In this document: in pieces, positions 1 to 10,941 of the stretch
Layout of the letters: each line of letters opens with the position of its first letter
Position numbering within the stretch: position 1 is the first letter of the stretch
Source of the DNA: Trifolium pratense
Lineage: Eukaryota > Streptophyta > Magnoliopsida > Fabales > Fabaceae
Direction of reading: 5' to 3'
Assembly (NCBI RefSeq): GCF_020283565.1
Contig: NC_060061.1
Span: forward strand, 47,653,362-47,717,361
DNA length: 64,000 nt
The notes under the pieces: generated by a model
What the model was told of the DNA's origin: nothing
What the model saw: the letters and a program-made list of their open reading frames with translations, nothing else
Database searches by the model: none
Translations under genes and position numbers: made by a program

Positions 1-1624
1 TTCCCATACCCTCAAAAAAATCATCAGGGACTTCTAAAGAACGGTTCTTCTTACTTCTCAAATAGAAAAACTTAATGTTTGGACAGTCAATCATTTGAGG
101 AAGCTCTGGCTCACAACCATCTAGAACGACCTGCGTGCACCTTGTTAAAAAATCCTTGGTTGGGTATTCCTCATCTGATTGTTTTCTCAAAAATACATGT
201 TTGTCCCTACGTGCTATGGAGATAGCAAAATCACAAACAAAGTCATGCATTTGGATATTTCCGCTTGTTTTCATTTCAAGCAAACAAGTTGCCTCCAAAG
301 AATGGATTATTGAATAAAGTCTATTTCTAGCATCATCCACAATCTTAATATCCTTTAATATATGCAAACCCATCGCAACTTTTAGAAAGTAATGTACCTT
401 ATCATTTGGAAATAATGCAAAAAGCAAGAAGACATCCCTCATTTCATCACTCTTCAATGAGTCGTAACTTAATTCTAAAGCAGAAAAAATTGTATCATGA
501 CCACTTTGTAATCTCCTTAATGCATCTTTCCAAGATTGAACATCCCTCTTATCTTTCAATGCTCGAGCAACTGCCACTACCACAAGAGGCAAACCTTCAC
601 ATTTTTGGGCAACTTGAATTGCTACACCTTTCAGATTGCTATCTTTAATCACATCCCCAGCCATAAATTGAAACAAGCTCCATGTCTCGTTTTCACTCAT
701 AAGTTCAAGTTTGAAAGTTAAATCCTTTGGAACATCCATTTGAAGCAAAACATCTTGATTTCTAGATGTCATCAACAATTTACAACCATTATGTTCATTA
801 CCAAATGGAATTCCAACTTTCTTCAAATCAAGTTTGGTCCATATATCATCTAGAATGACAAGGATATTTTTTTCCATCATGATTCTTTGTCTCAGGCGAT
901 GTGCTCTGCCAAGAATAGTCTCCTCATCGAATCGTAGACCCAACAAATCTGCAATCTCCCCTTGAATTGTTTTAATGTCTGGATCTTTTGTTACATTCGT
1001 TGTAACAATTGTATCAAACAATTTGTGTTGCTTAGATATTTCAAAAACTTCCTGCAGCAGAGTGGTTTTACCCACCCCACCCAACCCATAGACCCCAATG
1101 TTGCATGAATTTTGGTGCGTTAGTGCCTTCATAATGTTCTCTTTAAGTGATTCCCTTGTCTCATAATTTTCACCACCTCTTGTTGAGGAGGAGGAGGCTT
1201 CTCCATCTAGGGTGGAAAGGTAACCAATTCGATCAAACTTCCCTTTTTCTTGAACTTCAATAACATCTTTTACAATTTTTGTGGCTTTCCTACTCAGTTG
1301 ATGACGCAAAATCAAATTGGGGAACGGGCATGCTGAGCACCTAGCATTGGCACGACGAGGATCATTTTCAAGCTGATTTGCCTTTACAATGACCTCATCC
1401 ACTTTCTCTAACCAGTTCATCACATCTCTTTCAATCTTTTTACCGTTTCTCCTTTCTTCTTCAACGGAATGGGTTATTCTTTCTTTGGCAGCCTCAAGGT
1501 CTGTAACACTAACCGCTAACATACTGAAATTGCCATTGTAGAATATCAAGTAACCTGCTTGACGTCCAATAGGCACAACAGTATGTTCTGCTACTATTCC
1601 AACAATAGAAGATAGAATTTCCAT
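1..1624 (-). CDS. CC-NB-ARC-LRR resistance protein, first coding exon (partial, runs off left edge)
   Basis: This is the N-terminal 541 codons of an intracellular immune receptor of the CNL class. Such proteins sense pathogen effectors and switch by ADP/ATP exchange in the NB-ARC domain. The frame is open from the ATG at 1624 to the window edge; I checked every triplet and found no stop. Visible parts are an N-terminal coiled-coil region (about 1-150), P-loop GLGGVGKTT (180-188), kinase-2 ending DDIW (the Trp is typical of CNLs), a TSR RNBS-B motif, GLPLV, an LFALFP RNBS-D-like motif and MHDFV. The first LRR residues lie at the edge. The protein is very close to the one starting at 32985, differing by scattered substitutions and one extra codon near 41-64. 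A 3' splice site TTTCAG precedes the start at 1668. Family assignment is firm; the resistance specificity is unknown. Confidence 0.93.
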   Translation of the reverse strand, partial: MEILSSIVGIVAEHTVVPIGRQAGYLIFYNGNFSMLAVSVTDLEAAKERITHSVEEERRNGKKIERDVMNWLEKVDEVIVKANQLENDPRRANARCSACPFPNLILRHQLSRKATKIVKDVIEVQEKGKFDRIGYLSTLDGEASSSSTRGGENYETRESLKENIMKALTHQNSCNIGVYGLGGVGKTTLLQEVFEISKQHKLFDTIVTTNVTKDPDIKTIQGEIADLLGLRFDEETILGRAHRLRQRIMMEKNILVILDDIWTKLDLKKVGIPFGNEHNGCKLLMTSRNQDVLLQMDVPKDLTFKLELMSENETWSLFQFMAGDVIKDSNLKGVAIQVAQKCEGLPLVVVAVARALKDKRDVQSWKDALRRLQSGHDTIFSALELSYDSLKSDEMRDVFLLFALFPNDKVHYFLKVAMGLHILKDIKIVDDARNRLYSIIHSLEATCLLEMKTSGNIQMHDFVCDFAISIARRDKHVFLRKQSDEEYPTKDFLTRCTQVVLDGCEPELPQMIDCPNIKFFYLRSKKNRSLEVPDDFFEGMG

Positions 1625-1667
1625 TGATTATCGTTTCTTCTCCTCTTTCCTTGTGACTTGAGTTTGC
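1625..1667 (-). other. 5' UTR end of the left CNL gene, preceded by 3' splice site
   Basis: Read on the minus strand, CTTTCACTTTCAG ends at 1668 and is followed by an untranslated 43-base stretch up to the ATG at 1624. The same arrangement is conserved at 32986-33027 before the paralogous start. This implies that the leader is spliced and its upstream exons lie further right, at 4.4-4.8 kb. Confidence 0.65.
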
Positions 1668-2189
1668 CTGAAAGTGAAAGTAAAAGGCATTGTTTCCGAT
1701 GAGGGCAAAAGAAACAAGGGAAACATTTGGAAAGGTGAGGACATCACACAATACTATATTTTTAACAAGTGAGAGGAATTGTTTTTATTTTAACAAGCAA
1801 AAATCGATTTCATTAACAAATAACAACTAGTCCTAAGCAGAACGTCAAGCGTTTACGACAGCAAAACACTGGTCAACCAATGCCCAAACCAGAAGATTAG
1901 AAATTAGACTTAGCTTAAATTTGGGAACAAATGTGAAAATCTAGAAGATTCTAAAAAAATTATAGGGACCAAAAACATATTTAACCATTTTTTTTTGTAC
2001 AACCCTACCTACATTATCTATATTTAATTTATTAATTAATTGTTGATATTATTCATTTTTGAATTGAATTTATATGCACTCTAAAGTGAATTGCCCATTT
2101 TAAAAGACTTAGATTTTCTAACTATTAGGCTATTTGACAAAAAAAAAAGGTGGATTAAAAATTAAATTATTTGAAGTATAAAAACCATG

Positions 2190-2320
2190 AAAGTAGTCTC
2201 ATAAGTGTAGCTCAAATGATAGCTACTGAAGACATTATTGGAATGGTCGGGATTCGAACCCCAAATTCCACATTTAAATGTGAAAGTCTAGCCACATTTA
2301 AATATGTAAAGTACTCAAAA
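2190..2320 (+). repeat. SINE-like tRNA-derived repeat
   Basis: The stretch carries an A-box-like TAGCTCAAATGATAGC and, about 40 bases on, a B-box-like GATTCGAACCC, the internal RNA polymerase III promoter spacing of tRNA-derived SINEs. I could not define target duplications, so the ends are approximate. Confidence 0.4.
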
Positions 2321-3210
2321 TTAAAAATATGTAACGTACTAAAAATTATAAAAAAAAATGTTAAGGTTCTTTTCTGGTTAGTAAAAAAAAACTTTAAAAA
2401 TTAAGTATTTGACCATTTGAGGAGGAAAAATTGTTAAAATTTAGTCAAAATTTCAGAAATAATAAGGGACTAAAATTGTGCAGTTAAAAATAACAAAACT
2501 AAAATTATAGTTTTAACAAAATAGAAGGATTAAAACCTTAATTAAGCCTACCATATGGGTATTTAAGCCTAAAGTTTAACATATAAATGAATAGTTTATT
2601 TAACCAAAACTAAAAAAAATAAAAAATAGTTTATAGTGGCGGCAACGACGGCAAGATATGCCGTAGCAACTGACTTTTGCAGCATATATAACACTCAATA
2701 AAATACGATCTAGGTGTAAAGGATAGAGAGTGATAAATCTTTGTCATTGTTTCTTTATCGTCTTTAATTTGGTTCATCTACTCATCTTGATTTAGTTTAT
2801 CTCTCTATATTGAATAATATGTTATATTGAAATTAAAATCTTATTTTAAGAAGATATAACATCATTCGAAGAAAATAAGCTTCTAGAGGATTTTTTTTTG
2901 CAAAGGCAAAGAAGAATTATAATAAGAGCAAGCATCCCAAGTATAAGAAGTAGATAAGGGAGAGATACAAATTAAGCTTTGATCCGGGACATATATACAA
3001 CAAAATGCCAAGTTTCCAATTTTCAATTTCTTCTAGAGGATTAACATGTTTTGAATAGTTTTTTTTCTTTTTCAATTTTTCGACTCTCTCATCTTTATTG
3101 GGTAAAATATAGTGGGGTGATTCTAATCTTTTTCATATACAACGAATTGTTTCCTTGATTTGATTTATCTACTCTATATTAAATAATATGTTTTATTGAA
3201 ACTATAATTT

Positions 3211-3411
3211 TTTTTGTTATCATGATATTGGTACGAAGTTTCCACCGTCGTAAGCAATGACTAATCTTCGTCGGAGAACCTATGGGACACACAAGGTGGA
3301 TTCTCCCATCTCAACCGAATTTTTTCTATACGCATGAGCTAAGAATCAAACGTTTGACCACATGCTTAAGGGGATCAAAATTCATACCACTTGGACCAAT
3401 TTATTGTTGGT
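3211..3411 (-). repeat. SINE, minus strand, with target-site duplication
   Basis: On the minus strand the element begins near 3411 with an A-box-like CCAAGTGGTATGAA and a B-box-like GTTTGATTC, and ends in an A-rich tail (poly-T on the plus strand at 3209-3215). The flanks share AACTATAATTT (3200-3210 and 3412-3422), an 11-base target duplication typical of LINE-driven SINE insertion. Confidence 0.65.
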
Positions 3412-4389
3412 AACTATAATTTTATTTTAAGATAATATAATGTCAATTGAAGAAGACAAAATTTATAGGGGGATAAAATTGGTTTGGGTTTCAATTTCTT
3501 CTTTGATTTTGTTTTTGTTTTTTTTTTGTACAAAAAGGGGGGCCATGCTCCTCTTCTTTGATTTATCTACTCTGATCTTTTTTTTCTTATTTTAAGATAA
3601 TATAATGTGAATTGAAGAAGACAAGCTTCTTAAAAAATTACAAAATTAAAATTTACACTTGAGAAACCAAAAAAATTATTTTAAAAAATGGGAATATTTT
3701 CTCGGTGAAGGGTTTCGAGGTTGAACAGTGGATCCTCAACCAAGAGACCTCTCGAGAGATAACAAAAAAAGGACTATTTTTGTTAGTGTGATAAAATAAT
3801 AAGATTGAATTTGCAATTAAATCTATATTTAATAGATTTAATTTGTATATAACAATACATATTATAATGTATAAAACCTGTTAAAAAATTATAAAGATCA
3901 TATACCTCGTTCTGCTTGGCACGGGTCTTTATAGTAATTAATAGATATATAGAAAGAAAATGATTTAGTTACTTGAATTTTGATTCACAAAAATGAGTTT
4001 TGTATAAATAAGTTTTTGACCTTTTCACTTTTTATATGATTATATATCCGGAAAATAAAAACTTAATTTTGAGCATTTTTAAAAATGGAGTAATTTTGAA
4101 GGTGAATTTTAAGGTGAGAGCTCTATTTTGAAAAATGTCAAAATATTATTTTATGGATAGTTGTATTTTTAGCCGATATATTGTAAACATAAAGGAGACT
4201 CTGTCGAAATTTCATGATAAAAATATTATTTCCCAGATTTTAGTGCCCCATCATCTCAATTAAGAAACGTGAGGGACAAAAAGTGTAATTTAGCCTAAAA
4301 TTAATTTCGCTTTATTTTTCTTTCTAACAATCATAGACTAGACATTTAAAAATGGGCAAAAAAAAATGAGAAGAGTTAGGAGCTCTTAC

Positions 4390-4431
4390 CTGTATTACGA
4401 ATAATGAACGGAACAATTGGTGCTATTTGAT
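4390..4431 (-). other. Predicted non-coding 5' leader exon (left CNL gene)
   Basis: On the minus strand TTTTTGTTTGCAG precedes a 42-base segment that ends AATACAG before GTAAGAG, a clean acceptor-donor pair. The same pair is conserved at 39431-39484, and the donor side again near 49090, each upstream of a CNL unit. Conservation of the splice sites, with much less conservation of the exon body, supports a spliced leader. Confidence 0.6.
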
Positions 4432-4521
4432 CTGCAAACAAAAACAGCAACAACAAAAAATTAGACGAGTTCATCCAAAAAAAAGTAAAAAGTGAAGGGG
4501 AACAAAAAAATGCATGCATAC

Positions 4522-4800
4522 CTCGAACTCCAACCTTTGAAATCAACAGAGTGAGTACTGAATTTAAAATATATAAGATTACTTTTTTTTTTTCAGTTTT
4601 TTTTTTTTTTCTTTTTCTATATGAAATGGAAGAATGACGGAAACTGAAAACAAGTTAATAAAACAGAGATACCAATAGGTTGAAGACTCAAATATTTAGG
4701 TGGTTAATTTTAATTTGAGATGGGTTTCAGAAATTGAGAAGCTGTTTTGTAAGAGAGTTTTGCTGTAGGTGAGAGCAAGATACATATTCTTATTTTTGGT
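4522..4800 (-). promoter_or_regulatory. Predicted first leader exon / promoter-proximal region (left CNL gene)
   Basis: Minus-strand donor GAG|GTATGCATGCA lies at 4522/4521 and is repeated at 39589/39588. Sequence out to about 4800 is also conserved with 39600-39900, ending in a block related to 49120-49200. I could not place a TATA box or transcription start, and the leader may be split further (an AG follows TTAAATTC near 4560). Confidence 0.4.
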
Positions 4801-4839
4801 GGTGAGCAAGCAAGATACATATTCTTTTCCTTTTGGTTA

Positions 4840-5230
4840 CGCAAGGTACATATTCTAATTCTACAGGAAAAGACATAGTAAGTAAAATTTAGTAAATTAA
4901 TTATTTATCATTATTAATAATTTAGAAACCTCAAGAGATACCACTCAACAGCATAAAGATGGTTGTACCTCTCACTTGTAGAAAGAGCGAGGGCTATCGA
5001 GCTTTTTACCTATAAAAGTAATTTTAGAGAAGAGTTTCATTCTATCCACAAGATTATCAATTGTCAAAGACTCAACGGTAAAGATAATATCATTCCGGGA
5101 GGTCTAAATAAACCATACATGCCACATTAAAACCATACCTAATCGTACCCGATGTCTCACACCCATAAAAAAAGCTCTCAATAACAAGAATTGAGATTTA
5201 GTAATCTATTATTGTGATGAACCTACAATC
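4840..5230. other. Intergenic, no recognised feature
   Basis: AT-rich sequence between the leader exon and the MITE at 5231. No open frame, RNA gene or repeat structure was recognised. Confidence 0.5.
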
Positions 5231-5569
5231 TTAAGAGCATCCATAATTGAACTACTCATTTTTTAGTACTTAAGTGGGTCCTACAAGTACACATCATTCA
5301 TTTATAATTTTTTTAATAATAGTACATAATAAGTACTCAATCCCTCCAACTCAAAACCTATTTAAAAGTTCTAAATTGGTCCCACTAGTAGCACATCTAT
5401 CTAATAACTCAACATCATTTTAAATGGGTCCCACAAAAATTATTTAGGTACTATGTCTTATCGTAGAACTAATACCTATTAGGTACAATTTTACTTTTGC
5501 TCCAATGAGAATACCTATTAGGTACTAGTACTTAAAAATATAAGTACTACCATTGGAGATGGTCTAAGA
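5231..5569. mobile_element. MITE with 'AGAGCATC' termini
   Basis: The left end reads TTAAGAGCATCCATAATTG and the right end, reverse-complemented, TTAGACCATCTCCAATGG. Such termini are common in plant MITEs of PIF/Harbinger or hAT type. The interior has repeated TACCTATTAGGTAC and GTGGGTCC/GGTCCCAC motifs. Class and exact ends are uncertain. Confidence 0.5.
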
Positions 5570-6419
5570 CATCTATTTATTTTATCGCTTATTTTCTAAA
5601 TAAAAAAAAAATCCTCTTTTTTTCAAGATCAATATTTTAGCTAGGCACAATTGTGGGAAGAAATGGATACTCAACACAGTCTCTATGAATAGATATTTTT
5701 ATTAGGATGATTGAACTATGTATTTGGGTTAAGTTTTTGGCACCGTTTCTAAGAACTTTTAATATTGCTATTGATTTCTTTTTGCTACATAATGTTTTCT
5801 TATTCCTTTACTTCTTTTTGCGATTTTAGTTTTTTACTTTTCATTTCTTTTATATGGATACAAAAGATTTTAAAACCGTCGAAAAAGATTAAAATTTTAT
5901 AAAATTTTAAAACCGTCGAAAAAGAATTGAGAGTTGGACTCACTAGAAAAAATTTTGTCTCTTGCGACTGATATGTAGCGGCTGTTTTTTGGAACCATCG
6001 CCGCTATCATATTTTCCTGATACTTTGTGACTGTTAAGTCTTAATTCACCCTTACAAAAATGACTTGTAAAATTAAAATTGCATCTACTTTATAAAGCTT
6101 TGTTCAGGTCATCTCACATCCAATGTGAAATTTCTTAACATAAAATAATAGAAAATTATTCAAAAATTGTGGCAAGATGTTGTGTTACACACTTAGAACA
6201 TTAATTAGTGGCTTTGGATACAAAAGATTTTAGAGCCATATTACACACTTCAACTCAAACTATAATAATCGAAAGTAAGTAAAATATTAACCGGTGTCTC
6301 CGAAATATTAGTTAAGAAAACAAAAATTAATAAAACTATCTGGATTATGTAGTCAACATTTTTAAAATATAAAAAATGTTAATCTCAATATAAGAACTTG
6401 TTTTTTTTTTAACACTAGT
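5570..6419. other. Intergenic, no recognised feature
   Basis: AT-rich sequence with short poly-A/T runs. A short direct repeat containing AAAACCGTCGAAAAAGA occurs twice near 5870-5930. I see no gene here. Confidence 0.45.
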
Positions 6420-6720
6420 TTAATTTGCTGATTAAATTTGCATGTGGAGACTTCATTTTTATGAATAAAACTCATGCTTACAATTTTCTAAATTGGTCAT
6501 ACTTTGCTAAATTGGTCTACATGAATTAACATATGCACAATTATGAAAATCCGGTAATGTTGTAAGCTGAAAGGTTTTTTTCTATTGACAGTAAATAATT
6601 TTGAGACTCTAAGTTGTTTACATATTGGATGCACCAAACAAGTGACGGAAATTGTTAAAATATATGAAAATGTTTATGCTATAGTATTATTGGTTCAGTG
6701 GAAGGACAGTAAATGTTGAC
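6420..6720. repeat. Duplicated CNL 3'-flank segment, copy 1
   Basis: Sequence including ATGTTGTAAGCTGAAA and TTGTTTACATATTGGATGCA matches 49680-49995 in the same orientation. It belongs to the spacer between one CNL gene and the next and supports tandem duplication of the whole gene unit. A shorter related piece follows at 6785-6845. Confidence 0.65.
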
Positions 6721-6839
6721 AGTAAATGTTTATTCTACCTTAATTGGAAACTTGGAAATTTTACTATGATTTCTGGTATATGTCTGCAGAATGTTGTAAG
6801 CTGAAAAGTTATCTGTTGACATATTGGATGCAACAAACA

Positions 6840-7420
6840 AGTGCAAACCCCTGCACCCCCAACCAAATATTATTAAAACTAAAATAAAAAAAGTTTGGGG
6901 GACTAGACCAAAACCCAAGATAACAATAGTTTAAACCAAATAAGTTGGTCAACTGCCTCATTAAAAACCTTATCAAGAAAAACCCAATGGGATAAAACCT
7001 TGATGAAGGTAAAAAGAGTGCAGTTTAAATACAAGAACAAAAGATTATTTAAATCTAAATTCAGGAAAGACCACGCCTATTACAATGATAAACTACAAAG
7101 ACATCAGAATGAACATGATTCCACCAAGTGAAACTAGAACCACGAAGTCAGAGAGAGGCGATCCTGGCAGCAAATGATTACCTTCCCTGAACACAAAAAT
7201 GTACATATTCTTAAGAAGATCTAAACAATAATTAAGCCACCTATAGTAATGAGAAGAACAATGGAAATGTTTTTAAAATTCAGATTGATAAGTTAAGAAT
7301 TAGGTTCCAACCACGAGAACTTCCAACACAAAGACAAATAAACAAAATGTAAAACAAAACTATGCAGTCTAAGAATAAACAAAACACTTCACTATCAAAT
7401 GATAATTATAATAATTCTCC
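6840..7420 (-). pseudogene. LINE fragment (RNase H end and 3' tail), copy 1
   Basis: On the minus strand this matches 60535-61080, where the RNase H signature VSHICREGNQCTDRIA is still readable; here the frame is broken. It is the decayed 3' end of a plant L1-type non-LTR retrotransposon. It lies downstream of the last Y exon in both gene units, so it was present before the unit was duplicated. Confidence 0.6.
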
Positions 7421-7990
7421 ACGGATAAAAAACAAAATGTTTAAAAGAGAAAATGTTCATGTTGCGTACCTTGCAAATGCTATGATATATCATTCAACAT
7501 TAGAATGCGAGACTTCCTGTTGACAAAATGGTATTAATTATTAACAAATATATAAGCATAAGGGAGTCAAGGTTCGAACTCCAATCATGACGTCCGACTT
7601 AACAATTTATACAGAGACTTGTAGATCATAATTCACTTATTTGATGTCAAACTACTTAACATAATTGCTTGGAAGAAAAAAAAATCATGTATTAAGACAT
7701 AATATTTTTTGTGACATTAAGGCATGTCAACAAAAAAATCCAAGGATTAAAATCAAAAGAAGGCATAATTGCAGGGACTATTTTTATATTTAAGCCTACT
7801 AAAAAATTCCCATAAAATGAACATAGTTGGATAAGGCTAAATGCTTGAATTTACAAAATGCAACCTAATCAGTCAAATTAATATAACATGAGTAAGATCA
7901 AAATTGATTTAAAACAATATTTAATTATGTATAATAATAGTCTTAAACTAACCCAAAGCAAATAAATTGGTGGATTAAAGTAAAACATAC
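7421..7990. other. 3' flank / downstream intron of the middle CNL gene
   Basis: Part of this stretch (to about 7690) is alignable to 61080-61320. A B-box-like GGTTCGAACTCC near 7572 may be a SINE relic. No terminal exon was recognised. If transcription reads through the donor at 7990, the Y exon frame ends at a stop near 7943 after about 15 residues. Confidence 0.4.
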
Positions 7991-8815
7991 CTTGTCATCA
8001 AACAATTTTTTTACTGTTCCATTGAGGTCGCCTTCCCAATGATTTTCTTCATCAAATTGTACATTTTGAAGAATTGTTGTGTTGGTCACACCAGTTGAAA
8101 AATGTTCCATTCGAGGGCATCCTTTGACGACTACAACTTCCAGCAACGGAAACATAATGGGGCATGGACATGAGCAAAATACACTGAGCCTTGGTAAAGA
8201 AATTAGTTCTAGTGATTTTAAACTATAAAATTCAATCTTGTTCATCTCATCTTCTTCTTTACTATTGATTATATCCTCAAGCCGGTTACACATTTCAATC
8301 TTCATGGTTTCAAGTTTGACTAGACTCTTTGCTGTTGAGGATGTTATCAAATTTGTCAAACCATTGCAGTCAGTTACCTCCAAGTAGGTCAAGTAATTAA
8401 AGGTAACAGAAGAAGGCACCAATTTCATAAGACTTGAACAGTGCTGAACATGAATGCTTTCAAGAAAATGCAGAACGGGGTCCATTTGAAGTCCTTCTTT
8501 GCATATACATTGAAGCTTGTCCAGGTGCCATAATTCCAACACTTGGAGTCGCGGGATAATTTGAGTTTCATTTTCCGTACTCACGAGTTGTTCACCTTTA
8601 AATATCTCCTGGAAGGAACTCCATTCGACTAATATTCTTTTCAAATTAGGGACATTTTTCAAGAACCAATATGGAAAAGTAGCTTCTTCATTGTAGCATT
8701 CGCTCACACCAATGAAATTGACTTTGTTGAATTGAACCCCTGAATATTGGCTATGCAATATCATGTCAAAATATTTAAAATTCATATTCAAACTCTCCAC
8801 CACATTGTTAAGTAC
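7991..8815 (-). CDS. LRR exon, type Y (unit 3), middle CNL gene
   Basis: The exon has 275 codons and is phase 0 at both ends: acceptor GTAACAG before 8815, donor GACAAG|GTATG after 7991. It encodes irregular leucine-rich repeats of the kind found C-terminal to NB-ARC in RPS2-like CNLs, with Y-type landmarks FPYWFLKN, LQCICKEG, CPRMEHFS and WEGDLNGT before the final DDK. In the family this surface is thought to contact effectors or guarded host proteins; that role is inferred. It is a close duplicate of 13027-13848 and a more distant relative of 25171-25980 and 63024-63842. Reading past the donor would add about 15 residues and a stop, so an intron-retaining terminal form is possible. Confidence 0.85.
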
Positions 8816-9021
8816 CTGTTACAAAACCTAAATTAGAACAAAAGAAATATATTTTCCTTCTCGATTTTTCAAACAATTATTAACACATCAAAACCAATTT
8901 ATTTGCCTCAACCAATATAAACGACAAGTTGAATAATTTCTCATAAATTTAATAAAATATTAAAACAAATCAATATTTGCACAAGTAAAATTTATATTCA
9001 TAGCAAGGATGATACTCTCAC

Positions 9022-9762
9022 CTCTTCAATCACAAACAAAGGTTGATACATTGAGATATTGAGCTCATCTTTTATGGCACTTTCTTGGTGTCTCAAAGGT
9101 CCTGTCCTAAATAGCTCTACTTTGGGACATCCGAACAAGTTGATTTTTTTCAATGATTTACATCGAAGAGAATGGACACCGGCGAAGAATGCCTTAAGTT
9201 TGGCCAAATAGGAAAGTTCGATGGATGTTAAATGAGGAAACACAAATTTAACCATCTTCTTTGTTCCTTCTTTGTTGCCAACAATTTCTTCAATTCCAGA
9301 TTCACAAACTTTAAGACTTTGAATTTTCTTCATATCTCTAGCTACTGAGAGTGGAAAGAGGCTTTTCAAGCTTGTGCACTTCTCAACAGATACTTCACTT
9401 AAATTTTGAAACCTCATAGTGTTATGTTGGTCCTCCTTCCATACATGCTTCAGTTTTGGAAGATTAGATAGTTTTAATTTCTTCAATCGAGTAGAATTCT
9501 TCACAAGACTTTCTTTTTCAAATTCATCTTTCATATCAAAAACTGCTTCTAATGAATCACAATCTGTGATATCTAATTCTTCCAAGTTCATTAGCACTTC
9601 TAGCAAATTTGGTTGAAAGAGCACCTCAGATAAAAAATCACATTTATGAACCACTAGATACTTCAGACTCCTAAATACATTGTGCTGAGGTCGACCATAC
9701 CACAATTCTTTCAACGCTGGATATTCAGATAGTTTTAAATGCTTAAAACTACCAAATGCCAC
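9022..9762 (-). CDS. LRR exon, type X (unit 3), middle CNL gene
   Basis: The exon has 247 codons and is phase 0: acceptor TTTTCATAG before 9762, donor GAAGAG|GTGAG after 9022. It encodes leucine-rich repeats beginning AFGSFKHLKLSEYPALK and ending PLFVIEE. It pairs with the Y exon at 7991-8815 across a 206-base intron. It is a near duplicate of 13975-14712; differences cluster in stretches such as the one around IQSLKVCESGIEEIVG, where the partner reads IQTLEVTSCGIEEIVG. No stop or frameshift is present. Function beyond LRR is unknown. Confidence 0.85.
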
Positions 9763-9943
9763 CTATGAAAACAATTGTACCAAGTTAGTTCAAACAAAAT
9801 TAATTGATAAATGATAATGCATCTATTACTAATATATTAAAATCGATTACCACCAAACTTACTAATTTATCCTTATTACTTTTATCCTCAAATTCATTGC
9901 CAATTTCACTTTAATTTGATATGTCTAGAATGTTAAATTAGAG

Positions 9944-10460
9944 GGCGCTGGCTAGCATGGGAGACCTTGATAGGGAGACCTTGATAGGTCTTCCACGGTG
10001 GGTGAGTTAGAGAAATTATTTTAAACCGTTAGATATTGAAGCTCCATGAATCTTATCATATGCTGATAACACTGGATTTTTTATTATTTTTTTAAATTCA
10101 TTTTCACTTTCCAGATTCTCTTTCTCCTCTCAATGTTTTCTCCTTCATGATCTTCTTTCTCCTCTCAATGATTTTAATTAGTTGGATCTTGAAAGCTAAT
10201 GGAGATGAAAGTTTGAACATTGGGGATGGATGTTAGAAGCTAATGGATGTGAAAGTTTAAGCATTGGTGATGGATCATAAGTTTTTCTCAAATTTATTTT
10301 ATATGGATATATAGATATGAACATTTGATTATAATTATTTGCTATGAAAATTTGAACTAAAGGGAGATGATAACATGATATTGTGAGGAAGAAAAAGAGA
10401 TGGGAAGCGAAATTGCAAAAGAGAGAATCATGGAGCTGGCGGTGGTTGTGTAGCTATTAT
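9944..10460. mobile_element. MULE-like element remnant, copy 1 (right end lost)
   Basis: This matches the left two-thirds of the element at 16050-16728, starting GGCTAGCATGGGAGACC and including TTAGATATTGAAG. The right terminal repeat is missing; the sequence runs into copia-derived DNA near 10460. A 14-base tandem duplication (GAGACCTTGATAGG twice) lies near 9962-9990. Both copies lie upstream of an X exon, so the insertion predates the X-Y duplication. Confidence 0.55.
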
Positions 10461-10489
10461 TGGTTTTTATAATTCAAACTGTCTACTTT

Positions 10490-10930
10490 CTCGCTTAGCG
10501 AAAATTCGCTAGCTTAACGAATATTTCATTGTTTGCAAATTTTAAGGTTTTGCAATTTTACAGTTAGTTAGTTGTCGGTTGAGTGTGTTGCACTTGCGTT
10601 AGTTAGTTTGTTATGTACAACTATCATTTTGTTTTAGTTAGTTAGAGAGGTTAGGTGTATGTTAGTTACTTGCTTTGCAAGGTACCTCTCATTGCTTTGT
10701 ACATCTTCACCTATAAATGGTGGTTTTGTGTGTTAATAAAATTGACTCTTTCCTTTAATCAAGTTTTGTATTCTTTTCACAATTCACATTCTCTCAATTT
10801 CATTCATTCATTCCTTCATCTAAGTTCATAGTGGTTAAGTGATTAATCCCAACAAAGTGATATCTAAAGCAAGCACGATCTAAGGGATTTTGATTCAAAT
10901 CTTTCACCAAGAAGAGAATCAAAGGTTGCA
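10490..10930 (+). mobile_element. Copia LTR / leader remnant
   Basis: AT-rich leader-like sequence with a TATA-like CTATAAATGG near 10710, followed near 10855 by GTGATATCTAAAGCAAGC, a degraded methionine-tRNA primer-binding site. A copia gag frame starts just after it. The left end is unclear; CTCGCTTAGCGAAAATTCGC near 10493 resembles the palindromes in the gypsy LTR at 51775. Confidence 0.45.
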
Positions 10931-10941
10931 GTGATTCAACT

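Larger units (their letters stand above)
1668..4389 (-). other. Predicted leader intron of the left CNL gene
   Basis: AT-rich stretch between the predicted 5' leader exons and the coding exon. Apart from two SINE-like insertions (about 2190-2320 and 3211-3411), I see no coding sequence. Short ORFs here have no recognisable content. Around 2460-2590 there is part of a repeat with 'GGGACTAAAA' motifs like those of the foldback repeats elsewhere in the window. Confidence 0.5.

Noticed and set aside
135..721. Plus-strand ORFs of 60-80 codons
   Set aside because: Antisense shadows of the CNL exon on the minus strand; similar shadows at 31496-32214 and 30543-31027 over the paralogue.
2230..2270. 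tRNA gene suggested by TTCGAACCC
   Set aside because: Only A/B-box-like motifs are present; no cloverleaf or acceptor stem could be formed, so a SINE is more likely.
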